Origin: Hofstenia miamia | Lineage: Eukaryota; Xenacoelomorpha; Acoela | Assembly: GCA_004352715.1 (NCBI GenBank) | Contig: SCFE01000003.1 | Location: forward strand, 5,394,979 to 5,458,978 | DNA length: 64,000 nt | Reading direction: 5' to 3' | Part shown: positions 1-14,662 of the stretch, piece after piece | Numbering within the stretch: the first letter of the stretch is position 1 | How the letters are laid out: every line of letters begins with the position of its first letter | The notes under the pieces: generated by a model | Told to the model about the DNA's origin: nothing | Database searches by the model: none | Seen by the model: the letters and a program-made list of their open reading frames with translations, nothing else | Made by a program: the position numbers and the translations under genes

Positions 1-161
1 NNNNNNNNNNNNNNNNNNNNNNNNNNNNNNNNNNNNNNNNNNNNNNNNNNNNNNNNNNNNNNNNNNNNNNNNNNNNNNNNNNNNNNNNNNNNNNNNNNNN
101 NNNNNNNNNNNNNNNNNNNNNNNNNNNNNNNNNNNNNNNNNNNNNNNNNNNNNNNNNNNNN
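1..161. other. Assembly gap (161 N)
   Basis: Unresolved bases at the window start, followed by an (AAT)n tract at 168-200. Confidence 1.
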
Positions 162-167
162 GCAAGG

Positions 168-200
<33 letters not shown>

Positions 201-3200
201 TGTGTATAAAACAAATATCAGCATAAGCAATAGTGCATTGTTTCAAGTTTCGGATTATGAATATCCCTCGCATAAATTTCTTCGTTAGTGGGGGCTTGAT
301 AAAATCTTATTTAAACATTGATTTACAGTCATTTTGTTGTTGATCTTGCCTTCCTAGCAAAACATGTTAAAAACAGTACTGTGATTGATACCTATGAATG
401 CTTTCTCATCTCGTTTCTTCAGTAAATTTGCAATTTCCTCGTCTTTTTCAATGAATCCCCATTTATATACCTAGTGTAGCCAAGTTGCAGTGAATATTTA
501 TTTTTTAATCTAAGATTTGCATATTTTGTTGAGCAATACATTATGCTACTGAGATCCCAAGTGCAAAAGAGCATCATCATTTCACCTATATTTGTACTTT
601 GTCTCCCTCTATTCGAAAATATTGAGTTTTATTGGCTTCTGAGGTATTTGTATTGCATCAAGCAATTGCTATTTTGAAACTTGTAAAAGCTATTGCTTTA
701 AAATATATACATGCTATCAGTAATCTTATAATAGTTGTGTAATTTGCTCTAATGCTTTCCTTTAACTTCACTATGTTTTTAAGCTTCTCTTTTTTAATTG
801 TGAACAATCCAGAAATTGAGAGGAAAATTACTATTGACTACAAAATTAAAAACATGAGAAAATTATTTACATAATTTTTAGGATTTTTATGGTGACCTAC
901 ATTTTGGTATTTTTAAAATGATGATATAAAACTAAACTATACAGGCATACGAAGAAATTAGTTTGAAGCCGAAATTTTTTAGTTTTTATTTGAATTCAAA
1001 TGTGGAAATTCAATTTTATTACTAAAATGTCAATTTATGATATTTAAGTTTATTATAAATTTTATTCAACAAAGAAATTTGATATCGATTAAATCTCCCG
1101 TTATATGAAAAACTTCTGAAAAATCAATGTATAGATTTATAGATGACCTGAAAAGAACACAATAACTTAATAGATTTAATTTGCTAGCTTTTAAAATTTC
1201 AATTTCATGAATAAGGCTATCAAATTTTGCACAAGACATACATATAAATAAATAATTTTAAAATTAAATTTCAATTCAGTGATAGAAAATCAAATTAATA
1301 AAATCCTTTTAGTGAAACCATTTTTTGTATTTCAACTAAACGTGAGAAATACTGTATTTTTTAAATATAGATGCTCAGCTTTTATCGGTGTTCTTAAGTG
1401 ACTTTAATTGTAAGTGCTCCAAACGCAATTTAGCTATTGAGTGCGCCAAGCAGAATATCAATGTTTGATGGATTTATAATTTACCAATGAATTGATTTAT
1501 ATATATATATATATATATACANNNNNNNNNNNNNNNNNNNNNNNNNNNNNNNNNNNNNNNNNNNNNNNNNNNNNNNNNNNNNNNNNNNNNNNNNNNNNNN
1601 NNNNNNNNNNNNNNNNNNNNNNNNNNNNNNNNNNNNNNNNNNNNNNNNNNNNNNNNNNNNNNNNNNNNNNNNNNNATATATATATATATATATATATATT
1701 TGTGATTTTTTGAATTAAACTTTGCTTAGGCCTGAAGTGAGTGGAATCAGTCCTTTGATTCCTTATAAATTATAACATATGTAGAAAGTAATCTTTTATT
1801 GGAATTCACATTCTCTTCCTCAATGATGAAGCTCAGAAATACAAGAATGACGTACTAATAAAAATGCTAGAATGTATTTTGAACATGAAATGTAAAGTTA
1901 CTGCCCCGTCTAACTTGTGATTACCAAGCAAGATCATTTTTTATAAAATTAAAAAAAAATCAGTATTGGATTTTTTTGATTATCGACTGCTTAAGTCCAA
2001 AATTTTTGAAGTTGTTTATTAAATGAAATTTTATTATTTCATAATTACAATATTTATATAAAATTCTTTATCGAATTACTGCATTTGTGTTTAACAAATC
2101 GAATAAACATTAATAAATAACCGCTTTTCACTCGTTTTTGTCTTTGCAAACAGACTATTATTATAATATTCAATGGCTTTAGTGGCATGAAAATCTCTTT
2201 GATAACAACCGAAAAATATTTAGGTCAAGCGCGGCTTTAGGATTTTAAAACAAGGAGCAACTTTCTAAATATTGTCAAAAAATTTAAGCTAAATGGAAAT
2301 TTAGAAAAATATATCCAAGAGAATATTAATTTGTAAAATGGAACCCCCTAAATGTGTAATTAAAACATTCTATGCATAGCTCAGCTTGAAGTTAACTAAC
2401 TTCTTGTCGATAAGATACAATATGCTCTCAAGATATTTGACGTCAATAAGAGTGCTCCAATAAAGCTTAAGTCATAAATGCTTATGTATATAAGATTTTA
2501 TAGCAAAAGTATTCAATATCATGTGCATTTCCTCTTTGCTTGAAATAGTAAAAACTATATTGATGACTCGGCTCATAAGTTGGGTTGACCCGCTTCCCAC
2601 TTTGAGATAGACACTAGAGATGTTTTCACATTTCATTAAAACCTCCCTCCAATTATCACCATATTGAGTTAGCTTCACGTGAGTCAATATTTTACAGATA
2701 ATATGTAAATATTTTAGTGGGATCGATTATAATCAATTATGTTGGGACATAAAAATGTAGATGTGTCAAATTGAATCTAGAGAGTCTTTGCATTATTTAT
2801 GGATTGAAATTTTGAAACAAAATATAATCATTAAGTTCAAGGCTGTTTGCAATAGTGCCAAACGAAGAGAACTTTTTTTGTGTTGCTCATTACATATTTA
2901 ATGGGTGCATGGCTTCGTAACTGGTTTTTCAAAATTGGCAAAAGCTAGCTAAACAAAATTACTTAGGAAATTGCCTCTTCTATTACGCTTTTGATAGTGG
3001 AAATTACATTTAATTCGCTTTTTGAATTGTTTGTTCAACACTTCACAGAACTTTGAAATAAAGACGAAGTTAATGTAAAAGAACTCTTCGCTTTGAATAT
3101 TGAAACATTAAATCAAATTCATGATAGCTTTCTGATATATTTTAGAAAGACGTTTACCTAATCGAATATATCGAAATAACGTACGCTCTTGTAAACACTT

Positions 3201-4423
3201 CAGTTATAACCACGTAAAATACAATTATTCTCAAGTGATTTAATATAGCTTTGATTTCTTGATTAAATTTCAAATTATGAGCACCAATTCAATTTATAAA
3301 TGAAGAATTCAACACAAAAAATGTGTAGCTCAATACTGTTTCCTTAGAATGTGTCTTTACTGGTATTCTGGATTTTTTACCACATGTTTTCAAAGCATCA
3401 ACCTATGATGTTGATTGTTAATGTCATATGTATGAAAATTATTCTGCAGGATTTGTAAATCTATTTACAATGGAATAGGATCACTTGAATTTATAGGCCT
3501 TTTAAATTTTAAATATTAACCACGATAAAAATCCTAGGAAAATTATTGAAATTTTTGGCAAATTAATTTTTTTTGCAAACCCAAAAATCCAACAACAGTG
3601 GATAAGATATTACTACAATTTTACAGTTTTTTTATTTAATTGAACAGATGGCTAAATCTAAAAAGTTAAATGTCTATTAGAATATAAATATGTGCTTAAT
3701 AAATCATTTAGCTCCAAAATTGCTTAAATTATAGCTGTGCCCTGTTCAATTATGATACTAGTGCTATTCTAGTCTCATTGAAATACTTAGGTCTCTTTCC
3801 CACGGGGCTCTAATTGGATTCCAACGAATAAGCAAAAATGGTGGTCACAAAAGTCATCCCATTAAGAATCATCCCTTATTGCATGTTGTTTATGCATATT
3901 TCTAATGAGTTTTTTATCACTAAAAGAAAAATGTGACTTATAAATAACAATTACAACAATGTAGTTTCAAACAAATAATAAATAATTATATATTATTAAT
4001 TAAAGAGCACATACTGAAGTATTTTAACATGAAAAGAAAAAGAAATTTATATAATTATTATAAAAACAAAGAATACCAACATTTGAAACGGCTTATGTTT
4101 AAAATACCTAAGACCGATCATCATACTAAACAAACATATGAATACATTTAAAAGATTACATTTACTTAATCAGATCATATTGAAATTACTTTGGTTTGTT
4201 GTAAAGTCCAGTTTGTAGTTTCATAAAGAAATTCTCTGGACAAATATCAATAAAAGATCGAATGTGTCAAATCGTGGACTCAATTTTAAAATGCATATAT
4301 ATATTTATANNNNNNNNNNNNNNNNNNNNNNNNNNNNNNNNNNNNNNNNNNNNNNNNNNNNNNNNNNNNNNNNNNNNNNNNNNNNNNNNNNNNNNNNNNN
4401 NNNNNNNNNNNNNNNNNNNNNNN

Positions 4424-4454
<31 letters not shown>

Positions 4455-4835
4455 TTCCAAAAATATTTGCATCAATTTATGACATCACCAACAGAAGCTA
4501 AATGCGTCACGAATATATATATATAACCCTAACCCCCTCTATTCATCAACCATGCCTAGATCTTGTGTTTCGCTCTTGTACGCCTTCTCTCGCCCACCCT
4601 CTGACTTCATCTTCCTTAGCTCGATGCTGACCTCAAGTAACGATCACTTAGGTTGCTTTTCTTAAGTCCTAGTCCTGCGTAACCTCAAATCCTGTCGCTG
4701 CTTTCTTTGATTCTTCCAACATCGTATTCTTATAGGCCTCTCATCTTGCCTGTATCTTCTGCAACACATTGGTCAATGTAATAAAGATGAATTAATTAAT
4801 AAAATTTTTGTTTTGGATAATAAGGATTTAGATGA
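162..4835. other. AT-rich noncoding stretch with (TA)n-flanked gaps
   Basis: No gene recognised. N gaps at 1522-1675 and 4310-4423 are each embedded in (TA)n, so the runs failed to assemble through dinucleotide repeat. The missing N-terminal AMT exons were looked for here and not found. 4520-4760 is CT-rich and less AT-biased than its surroundings but has no recognisable product. Confidence 0.7.
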
Positions 4836-4849
4836 AAAATGATAGAAAT

Positions 4850-5035
4850 GCATCCTCAATTTTCCCATCCATCAATTACACGCCAAGTAACAACATTAGT
4901 ACGATCCCCAGAGGAAAGACAAACAACAAAACCACATTGCGAACCACCATCAGTATTATTAAAACCACTGTCAACAAAAAATTTTAGATTCGTTTCACCC
5001 AACAACAACCTGTACCGGATATATGAAGTGTAACA
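4850..5035 (-). pseudogene. Copia-like retrotransposon RNase H relic
   Basis: The minus-strand translation contains VDSGFNNTDGGSQCGFVV followed by ...NVVTWRV. This resembles the aspartate-containing DASF...DGGSQGG start of the RNase H region in Ty1/copia-type polyproteins. Only about 55 residues are recognisable, with no other domain around them. It is a fragment, not a gene. Confidence 0.5.
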
Positions 5036-5044
5036 TGATTTCCA

Positions 5045-5360
5045 GGCTTGTCGTCCCATGGGACGTAGGACAAAATGGGACAAGGAAAGCTGTCCCACTT
5101 GTCCCATGGGAACAGTTGTGGGACAGTCATCTTGAAGAAATGTTATTTCTGAATGTATGTTTATACAGGCCTGCCTGGAAAAAACATATAATGTTTTAAA
5201 CACGTTTTTTCAGAATATTTTGGCACACATTTGTATCAAATGGTCTTATCAGCCTAAAACTATATTTTGAGAAATTCACATGTATCTGCTTCCTATCTTT
5301 AAATTACATATCGGTTTATAACAGGGTTTTAGTGGGACGTGAGATGGGATAAGTCTGCCG
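5045..5360. repeat. GTCCCATGGGAC-rich repeat
   Basis: The palindrome GTCCCATGGGAC and shorter GGGACA/TGTCCC words recur at 5053-5130 and again near 5332-5350 (GTGGGACG, ATGGGATA). It lies directly beside the RNase H relic and may be an interspersed-repeat arm. No paired terminal repeats were defined. Confidence 0.4.
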
Positions 5361-6839
5361 TTTTTAAAACCATATAATAAATTAAATGAACGTTCTCAAA
5401 AATTCATATGCTTAGATAAACATTATAATAGCTTTCACCACACAGCAACTAAGATATGGAATAACTTTGTTCACTGAAATTCAAATCGAAAAAAATTACA
5501 AGAAATTCAGAAAAAATTGCGAATATTCTTCTTCAATAGACAATGCATTCTTAACGACAATATCAGACTACAGTCATTCGAAAATTTTGTATAGCGCTAG
5601 AATATTCAACCGCACACATACGCACCCATACACACTTTTATATTGTATATTTTTTGTTGCTAATTTTTTAATCGCTTGTAGCTTATAGTTTTGTACTAGC
5701 CTCTTTCAGCAATATATTTGCTTTGACATTTAATATGATATTCAAAATGTACAATATGAAATGGACGTTTAATTTCAATTAACCTGTTAGATCATTAATT
5801 CAGTTGAAATTTCATGTAACCTGTCCGCCAGATTCAACTGCTATGTAAATGTAAATATTTGCTTTTTTGAGTCCATGGTTCAGTTTTTTATTTTTGGATT
5901 TTGCGTAGCCTTAAATCCTTTGAGATTATTTCATTTTGATGTTTATTAAGTTTGTAAAAATCCCGACTAAATAGCGATAAAAATACATGTATATTGCAAA
6001 TAAGTATAGTGATAAAGTCTTTATCAATACATCCAAATCATTACATTGCAAATAAGGACTATTTTCGAGATTAAACATTGAATTTCCATGATTTGAAAAA
6101 CTGTAGTCTACATACATTTTATTAATAACAAATCAATATTAGAGCAACGATCTGCTGAATGTGAGCAATGTCATTGTAGTTTTTAAACTTTAAAATGTCA
6201 ATCGTGAAGAGAATTTGGCAGCTCTTTCATTCTTGACACTGATTAAAAAAGATTAGTAATATGAGACGACAGCAATTGATTTATCGAGTTTCTTCTTAAT
6301 GTAATTACTTCCTGTAAATAAAGCTGCATGGACGTAGAATTTTTTTAAATCCAGTTAATGATGATAATATCATTCTTTTCTCCTAAATATCTATAGATCA
6401 AACGTAAAGTCTTTTCTTAGTATAATTGCTTTAGTGATGCCCAAAGATATTCTCTTATTCATCAATGCCGAAATGTTTGAAATATATAAAGTTTGTATAT
6501 AAGAATTCAATGATTTTTTTAGAATATATTTGAATGTGTCATCCAGGATTTTTTCTATGCTTAAGGGAATCACACTCAGCTCATACATGATATCGTGACA
6601 TAGTTTTAAAATTCTTAAAAAATTTTTCACAGGTATTAATCAATCCAAATTTCTACATCGCTTAGCTATAGAAAATTTCTGATATTTATGTTCATTGACA
6701 TTCTCATTGGAAAAGCTCATAATATTTTAATTCATGATAGTTGAAAATATATTCTTCCAGGAGTTTGTGTAGGCATGTCTAGATGAATTTTAAAGTCAGC
6801 ATGAATTTCTATTCCAGAGGCTTACATTCTTTGATTTAG
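5361..6839. other. AT-rich stretch upstream of the first visible AMT exon
   Basis: Probably intron of AMT. No exon similar to the AMT N-terminus, RNA gene or repeat recognised. Confidence 0.5.
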
Positions 6840-7165
6840 TCCTCGTTTGCAACGACAGCAACGACCATAGTCAGTGGGGCCTTAGCAGAAAGAGCTAATT
6901 TTAACGCATACATGATATTTTCATTTTTCAATACTTTGGTATACGCAATACCCGCTCATTGGATTTGGCACAAAGACGGATTTCTTCACAAGTATGTCGG
7001 AGCTGTGGATTACGCAGGCTCAGGTGTTGTACACTTAATTGGTGGGGTAACTGGCTTAATTGGTGCTATAATGCTTGGACCAAGATACAATCGTTGGGAT
7101 CATGGATTGGATCCACCTGCTATGGGTTCTCCTACTAATGCTATACTGGGAACTTTCATGCTGTG
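6840..7165 (+). CDS. AMT: AMT exon (first visible): first pore histidine
   Basis: 326 nt in phase 0, preceded by a TTTGATTTAG acceptor and by an in-frame TAG, so the exon cannot extend upstream. It ends at CTGTG before GTACTT. It encodes from [18 protein letters not shown] to the first residues of the LWWGWLGFN helix. Reading through the donor gives a false LWYF end, whereas splicing to 7825 restores the conserved [13 protein letters not shown]. Confidence 0.93.
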
Positions 7166-9964
7166 GTACTTTTAATATTTTAGTGAATTTATGATTGGCA
7201 ACAATCACAGGTATATGCCAGATTTTCTTATCCAAGATCACAATAAAGTGGCGAAGGCCTCTACAAGTTGCCAAACTAGTGTAAAAATAGATCCTCAAAA
7301 TGAATTTAAAATTCTTAATTTTTTTTTAAATTAAAATATTTTTTTCAGTGAAAACATTTATCGTTAGAAATCTTGTAGACGCCAATGACAGCTGTCAATA
7401 ATTTTTTCAATATATATTCTGGGGAAATAATTTTTGCTAAGAAATCGATTTATCTATTTCTTTTTTGTAGAATCATTGCCAAACTGTAAAAATCTATAAG
7501 AACAAATTCTGTTAAGAGGGCAGTTCATTAATATTAAAAAATAGTCAGATTGAAACAGGAATTTAAGTTGCATTGGTACTTTCTATGAAAATTTAAAGCT
7601 ATAAGTATTTTCTTACTTCACTAATATCAGATGTCAAATACAATATTTTTTAGGCATTAATTATCCATATAGCTTAACATTCGAATAATTATTATTCGTT
7701 ATTATTTGGTTTTTTGTACATTTCTTTATCACTTCACTCTATCAGAATAGTTTTCAATAAAGTATTTCATTTTGATTGATATGAGTAAAAATTAAAATTG
7801 GTATGAAATGAACAAAAATTTTAGGTGGGGTTGGCTTGGATTCAACTGCGGCAGCTCATATGGTGTTGCAGGCGGTAAATGGAAACTTGCTGCTAAGTAA
7901 GTCTAAACTTCTATATATTGTTCTACTTATGCGAAATTAAAATTTTAATTTATTCAGCACTCACTTGAATTATTTATATATCAACAATTGTTACAGCCAC
8001 ACATAAGTCCAATTTTTATAGAAGTTTCATAAATATAAAACAATATATTGAATGCTAATTTTACACTCCCAAGAGTTTGTACAAATGTATTTGTATTCAT
8101 ATTATAGAAAAACAAGATTGCAAAGCCACATTATACTCTTAATTACTCGGCTACGGCATCCATGAACGTTTGCTTTTTTGTGCTTGACGTATGCATATAT
8201 TATTCTTGGCAGCCCAATTTATAAATTTTTATAAAAAAGCTTTAAGGCTTTCTCCAAGTGCAAAATTTTTATCTGTAAATATTTGTACGTTAAAATTGTT
8301 GAAAAACTGGCAAACTAAGAGATTAATGTTCAAAATTTTCATTATTAATCGGCGTCAACCATGGTTGGTCTCCATAATCACGAAATTATTTTTCTCTATA
8401 TTTTAAAGGGTATTCCGTGTACATATACATGAATTAATCCATGCCGTTATTCCATTTTGAATAGGCTGGAAGAATTGTGTCTAGAATATCAGGCCATTTC
8501 CAGTTTTAGTTAAATTCAACAGGCAACAACAAACCAGTTTTTCAAATACAGATCAAACGATTTCTTATATTTTGGCATTTCAATGCTTTTACATTAGGTC
8601 TACCTAAATGTTTAAAACCCTCTTATGTCCTACACACTTATAGCATTGAAGTTACAACTATGAGCGGTAACTAATAATTGTAATTGCTGTTTTAGCAGAT
8701 TATAGATTGCCATTGTTTTGAGATAATTTGAACCGTGATATCTTCATTAAAAGTTTTTCAAATTTTCTCCTAAAAATAGCACATACTACATACTCTTGCA
8801 AAATTAATTATCAAATATCAAATTAACCAAAATTTTTCTATTAAGAAAACACTATCAAGAATGAGATTTAATTAAAAAATGTTTTATTTTAAAAATTTGC
8901 TTCTGATATTTTACTACGCAATCACTCAATGAAATGTTTGTGCCTTAAATGCGCAAAACATAAACACATTTTGTTATAAAAATATACATGAGTACAAATG
9001 TGAAATTTACTGCATCAAACAATCTTGAATAATTATAGATGTTAGAATAATCTATTAAGTTAGCTGACAAATATTTACAAAAAGGTTTAGGTCAGCAGTA
9101 GTTACAATCAATTCTTCTGTATCAGGCGGAGCAGTGTCTCTTCTAACTAGGTAAGTGCTGAATACCCTTTATTTTATTTGGCCTACTTCAAATTGTTGAA
9201 TGTGTCAAATGGCATCTTTCAATCACTTGTTAACCAGAACATTGTCTGAAAATGTTTGTTCATTCAGAATTTGACATTTGAAAAGGTTAAAAGCGCGAAT
9301 TTTAGTTTAAAACTAAAATTTAGTTTTGTATCAATTAGTATTTTGAAGAAAATTAGTTTATTTGATAAGGAAAATATAGAAATTTTCATATATATATTTT
9401 CAATATATTTCTCCTATATTCACTAAGCTGAAAGATTTTTTACTAGCAATGTAAGTCTTCAACATGACAAGGATTTACTACACATACTACCTTTTTATTT
9501 TTGGCCTAAGCATTGCTAAGCAAGGGTATCTTAACACTACAAAATTTTCTTATAGCAAATGAGCAGGAATGTAAGAGTTTTGGAGAGATAAGGTTGTTTG
9601 AAGTAGCGGGACATCATAATAATAAACGCGGTAACTGCAGCAGGGTTTTTGTATTAATTCGCATGTAGGGCAGCGAGCTAAACCATCCTTAAACGAACCA
9701 AAGTCTCTTTCCTTGTTACTATTGTATTTGTTTTAATTAAATGTTTAATCTGCTAACTATTTGCGTAGATGTTTTCAATGGTTTAACACCTCATTAACCA
9801 CCGACAAGAATTGAAGGTGGCAATCCTTGGCAAATTTTCTCCTAAATTAATATTACTATTCTTGGAAAAGTTATTGCATGAGGACCCAATCGATTAAATG
9901 GTTTATCTTTGTATAATAAGCAACCTACATTATCTGGAACTAAACTGAGTTCAAGCCTAGGTTT

Positions 9965-10015
<51 letters not shown>

Positions 10016-11111
10016 TATCCAAGAAATTATTTAATCATACTTACACAACAAAAATTTACTTTGGCATAGCTAATGTAGAATGGTACTAATGTGCACCGTT
10101 TCATATGACTAGCTGCAATGCTGCGCAGTGGTTGCCATTTAAAAATTTAATATGGGTAGACATTGAAACATGAGCAGTTAAGAAGATGAATATCTATTGT
10201 ACTAAGTACAAATATAAAAACAAAATAAACATATTATAACTAGTCAGCTCTAAAAAAAATCACACAGTGTGTTGTATGAGCACCTCTCTCTGCAATAACT
10301 GTTGCCATTCTCCGAGGTATGCTATCAATCACAGATTGTGGTCTGAAGCGTTGGATTATGATGCCAATGTTTAAACACATTTGATATCATTTCCTGCTTG
10401 ATAGTGATATTATTTTCCCCAATTTTGCGTTTGAGAAAACCCCATATGTTCTCAATGGGGCTTAAATCAGGCAAATTGCTTTTTCATTCAAGTAGATTAA
10501 CACAATGTTCATTAAAAAAAATTTCTTACAACTTCAGCAGTGTGACAGGGAGAATTTTCTTGCATGTACATGAAGTTACTTTCACTGAACCACTTTTGCA
10601 TGTATTTGAACTACTTTTAGGCATTGAGATGCTATCATTATGCTAGTGTTCCGCAGACCAATCCGCATGATTTCTGGTAAATTGCAACCTTGTTAACTTA
10701 GGGACAACACTTGATTGACACTTATGCAACAAAATGTGTGCAAGCGTCTTTAGAGTGTGCGAGTGCTAGCATTCACGACAGCATCTTGCCATTGCCGGTA
10801 CAACTGTGCAGCAGATGCCATTAGCGACTTCTTTAAATTTCGCAGTAATATACGGTCTTGTTTATCAGTAGTTTTCTTTATTTCATGACATCGTCCAGGC
10901 CTCTTTGACTTGATGGTGCCTGCTTTCGTAATACTTGCGAAACTGTCAATAGACATGTTATATTGCTTTGCAGTTTCACGGATTGTTTTGCTTTAAGGAA
11001 GGAAAATTAGCACTTCCGACTTCTCTATTGCTGGTATATCACGATTCTTTCCCATATTGACAAACAACGATAGAATAAATTAGCAAAGCAAACAAAAAAT
11101 TGCAATGCACA

Positions 11112-11167
<56 letters not shown>

Positions 11168-12367
11168 ATACCCTGTGGAAAAACTAACCGCTTCCCCAAT
11201 CGCAAAGAACTATAATCTGTGTATCATTTAATTAATTTTATGATATCACATTAACTGTGTGCTAACTGATTTCCTTTATAGACGATTAAAGCGCAATACA
11301 ACATCATCAAATTGAAATATTCAAATTTAACTTGACTCATAAAATTTGCATTTTATTACTGATTTGTTGTAAACTGCGGTTATATAAGAATATAAATATT
11401 TTTTGTTGCAGTTTTTGAAGCGTTGAAGCCAGGTATTCAGAGCATCGCCATATGTATAAAGCGCTAGTAAATCTTTATTTAGTTACATCTTTAAGAAGCA
11501 GAAGTTTGAAATATCATACATACTCAATGGCATTTTGGGATCTCTAGTTGCAATTACTGGTAATAATTTCAACTTATTGTAAGTTTATTATTTACAAAAG
11601 AATTGTCTATCTTGCTAATAAAGCCTTTTCATTAAATGTAAGAAGTCTTCTCTTTGACTTTAGCTTATCAATAGAAATAATATTCTTTGAACTAGAGGAT
11701 GATTTCATGTGAGGGATAAAATTTGCAAAATATTGTAGTGCAAAAAATCATGAAAATTATTTTAAGGCCTGATCATTTGTAGAAATTAGTTTTTTTTAAA
11801 TTTTTTTGCTAAATAGTACACTTCTGTTCTTGTCTCATTTTCAAATGTTTCTATATGTTTAGCACCTTGCCCTGCTGTAACACCATTCGAGGCAACAATT
11901 ATAGGTGGGATCGCTCCAGTGTTTGTGATTGGTGTGCAAGAACTTCTACCGCATCTTAAGATTGACGATCCCGTAGGTGCTGTAGCTGTGCACGGCGCTG
12001 GGGGGCTTTGGAGTTTAATTGCGGTTGGTCTATTCGCAGATATCGATTCAACTGGAGAACTTGTCGTCAGCCATCCAGGTACCATATTCTAAGTACGCAT
12101 TCGCCTCACTTGTCCTTAAATAATTTTTTTGTAAAATGAACCTTAAATCAAGACAAGGTATGTTTAATCATATACATGCAAATGCAAACTTCAGTTCTTT
12201 ATGCTCTATATTGAAAACAATGAAAAATCATAGTGAAATCTAAATGATTGTTTCTCCTTTAAAATGGTTATTAGTTAGAAATTTAATCAGCAATACGTCG
12301 TAAAAAATTTAATTCATTGTATGCACAGGATTGGATAAAACACTGCTAATTTTGCCTGCACTTATGA

Positions 12368-12420
<53 letters not shown>

Positions 12421-14235
12421 ATGAATTATCCAATCATAACAATCCATGTGTGTATACAACTAAGAGCCCTAGTTTGCATATGTGCATGTGTGTTCATAAT
12501 TCCATGTCGACCCATATTTCTCTAATAGCCTTTGCCTACTTCACGTAGTTGTAGCTAGCATTGCACAATAGGTCATATCAAATGTGTGTATCATTAGTAT
12601 CCATTGCCCAGCTAAGGACAATTTCTCATGCTTGCTGAATGAATTTTTTAAACAAGAAAAACATTAAAATAATGGGTATTCATATTTCCATGTCCCCGAC
12701 TGTATATATATATACGCTGCGATTATGTATGCTGGCTGTAGACCCTTTATTAGGAAGCATCAAATGTGCGTTTTTATCCAAACAAAAAAAAGCAAAAAAA
12801 TTTTGTAAATCGATCAAAGTTTATGGGTTCACATCGTTTAGAAAACACTGAAAACAAAAGATCAGTCACATAAAAGTTATTTTAGTTCATTTCTATGAAT
12901 TCCTACGATGATAATTATTGAAACAAAAATTTTTATAACCGAGTTTAAGAATTTATAGGGTTGTCATTTGGCACAAAACACTGAAAAACACCCTACACGT
13001 AATTATAACAGAATTGTCGTCATTTCTATGAATTATTTATTTGTTTCTAACTAAGTTCCTTTAATGTCATTTTATAATCTTATACACGTGAACTTCATGC
13101 ATAAATGACTACGCTATGGTAGGAATAGCACGAAGTTTAGAATTTTCTTCCAACATTTTCATAATTTTTTCACATGATTTCTGTTCAGATATTAGACGAA
13201 GATTTGCTTTTTCATAAAATTAAGCTACTTGAGAAAAAATCTTTATGGCACACTGGGACTTCGTGATATTTACGGTTTTACCTCTTGCTGAAGGAATAAT
13301 ATGCATCTCAGCATTTGTCAGCAAGTTGGCAGCTTGGATCCTGTTATGACAGTATCAGAAATGCCGACTGCAGGTCATAAACCCACCTGTTGCCATTCAA
13401 ATTGCGAAGGTATATTGCCAAAAAATCGCAAAAACGGTGAAAATAACTTCAAAAATAATGGTGAAAGTTTAATCAGTAAATCGGGTTATAGTCAAGTTAA
13501 TCTTGAACTACCTCGCAACCGATGACAATTAAGGTTCCGCTATTTTTTTCAAGTGACAAGAGTCGAAGAAATATTGCGCAATTCCTAAATCTAAATCCTC
13601 TGAAGAAAATTTATGAAATTCGTCAAAAAATGGCAACCCTTAAAATATTTATATTTAGTCAGAAAAATTTGAATTATTGCAATGTATTTTATAAAACTAA
13701 AACTTCTATTCGTTTTTCATGATTTTTTAACGCTTTTTTTTAAACAAATAATAATTCAGTTACCAAATGGCAATCTTCCAGGTACTTAAAAATTCAATGT
13801 AGACCACTAAGCGTTTTTAGATTTTCAATTTTTTTTGCATTTGTGTTTTTATATCAAAACGCACATTTGAAGAGTAGGTGCCTCATATTTTTCATAATTC
13901 AGGGCAAGTGATGCACCCTACCCTTATATATATATATATATATATATATATGGCGTTGAATACTATAGGATTATTTCAATAGCATAAAAATAAAATCTTT
14001 AAAAAACTAATGTTGCACAAATGTGCTTCGCTTGGCAAACTGCAAAATAAAAATTTTATTTTGCGTATCAGAAATAAATGTGAATTTTCTTATGTAATAA
14101 CTTTAAGTTCATTCAAAAAACTTTGTCAGACACTTATTCAGCACCTGCTACCATAGGATCTAGCACCCATAGATGGCTATAAGTTTTTTATAACCAGCGC
14201 ATTGTGGACATTTTACAATTTGGTATAAAGTGCTC

Positions 14236-14271
<36 letters not shown>

Positions 14272-14616
14272 ACATAGGCGCCAAGTACGGTGAAGGAACG
14301 GGTGTGCAAATAGGTTACAAACATTACAATCCTACCCTAACCCTTTACCAACTACTAAACGCAGAAAACAGACCAACACTTTCAGACAATCTAAAAATAT
14401 GACCTAATAATTATATTCAACACTAATGGCATTTTAATATAATTACCGAGTAAAAAATTAGGCTACATTAAGTACATATGTTTGCAGATATTAGTGACTT
14501 ATTTGAACTAATACAAATTGGCAGATAAGGTGCTAAACTGAGTTTAGTTTACAAATGCTAAATATATTCATTTTGTGAAGGCGTGCCAGCCACACTTGAA
14601 CGCCCGTACTTGGCGC

Positions 14617-14662
<46 letters not shown>

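Larger units (their letters stand above)
9151..11482. other. AMT intron with a Tc1 relic and two long (TA)n tracts
   Basis: (TA)n at about 9970-10013 and 11114-11163. The Tc1/mariner relic between them is listed separately. The remainder is AT-rich with no other feature. Confidence 0.6.

Noticed and set aside
4520-4545. Telomere-like AACCCTAACCCC
   Set aside because: Only about two units, with no array; chance or a repeat end.
7056-7298. 80-codon minus-strand frame
   Set aside because: Shadow of the AMT exon at 6840-7165.
11786-12085. 99-codon minus-strand frame
   Set aside because: Shadow of the AMT exon at 11863-12078.
13240-13340. Third degenerate copy of the AMT 216-nt exon
   Set aside because: Short matches such as ATTTACGGTTTTAC to 24062 exist, but only because the 24-kb region borrows those bases from here; there is no independent similarity to the true exon.
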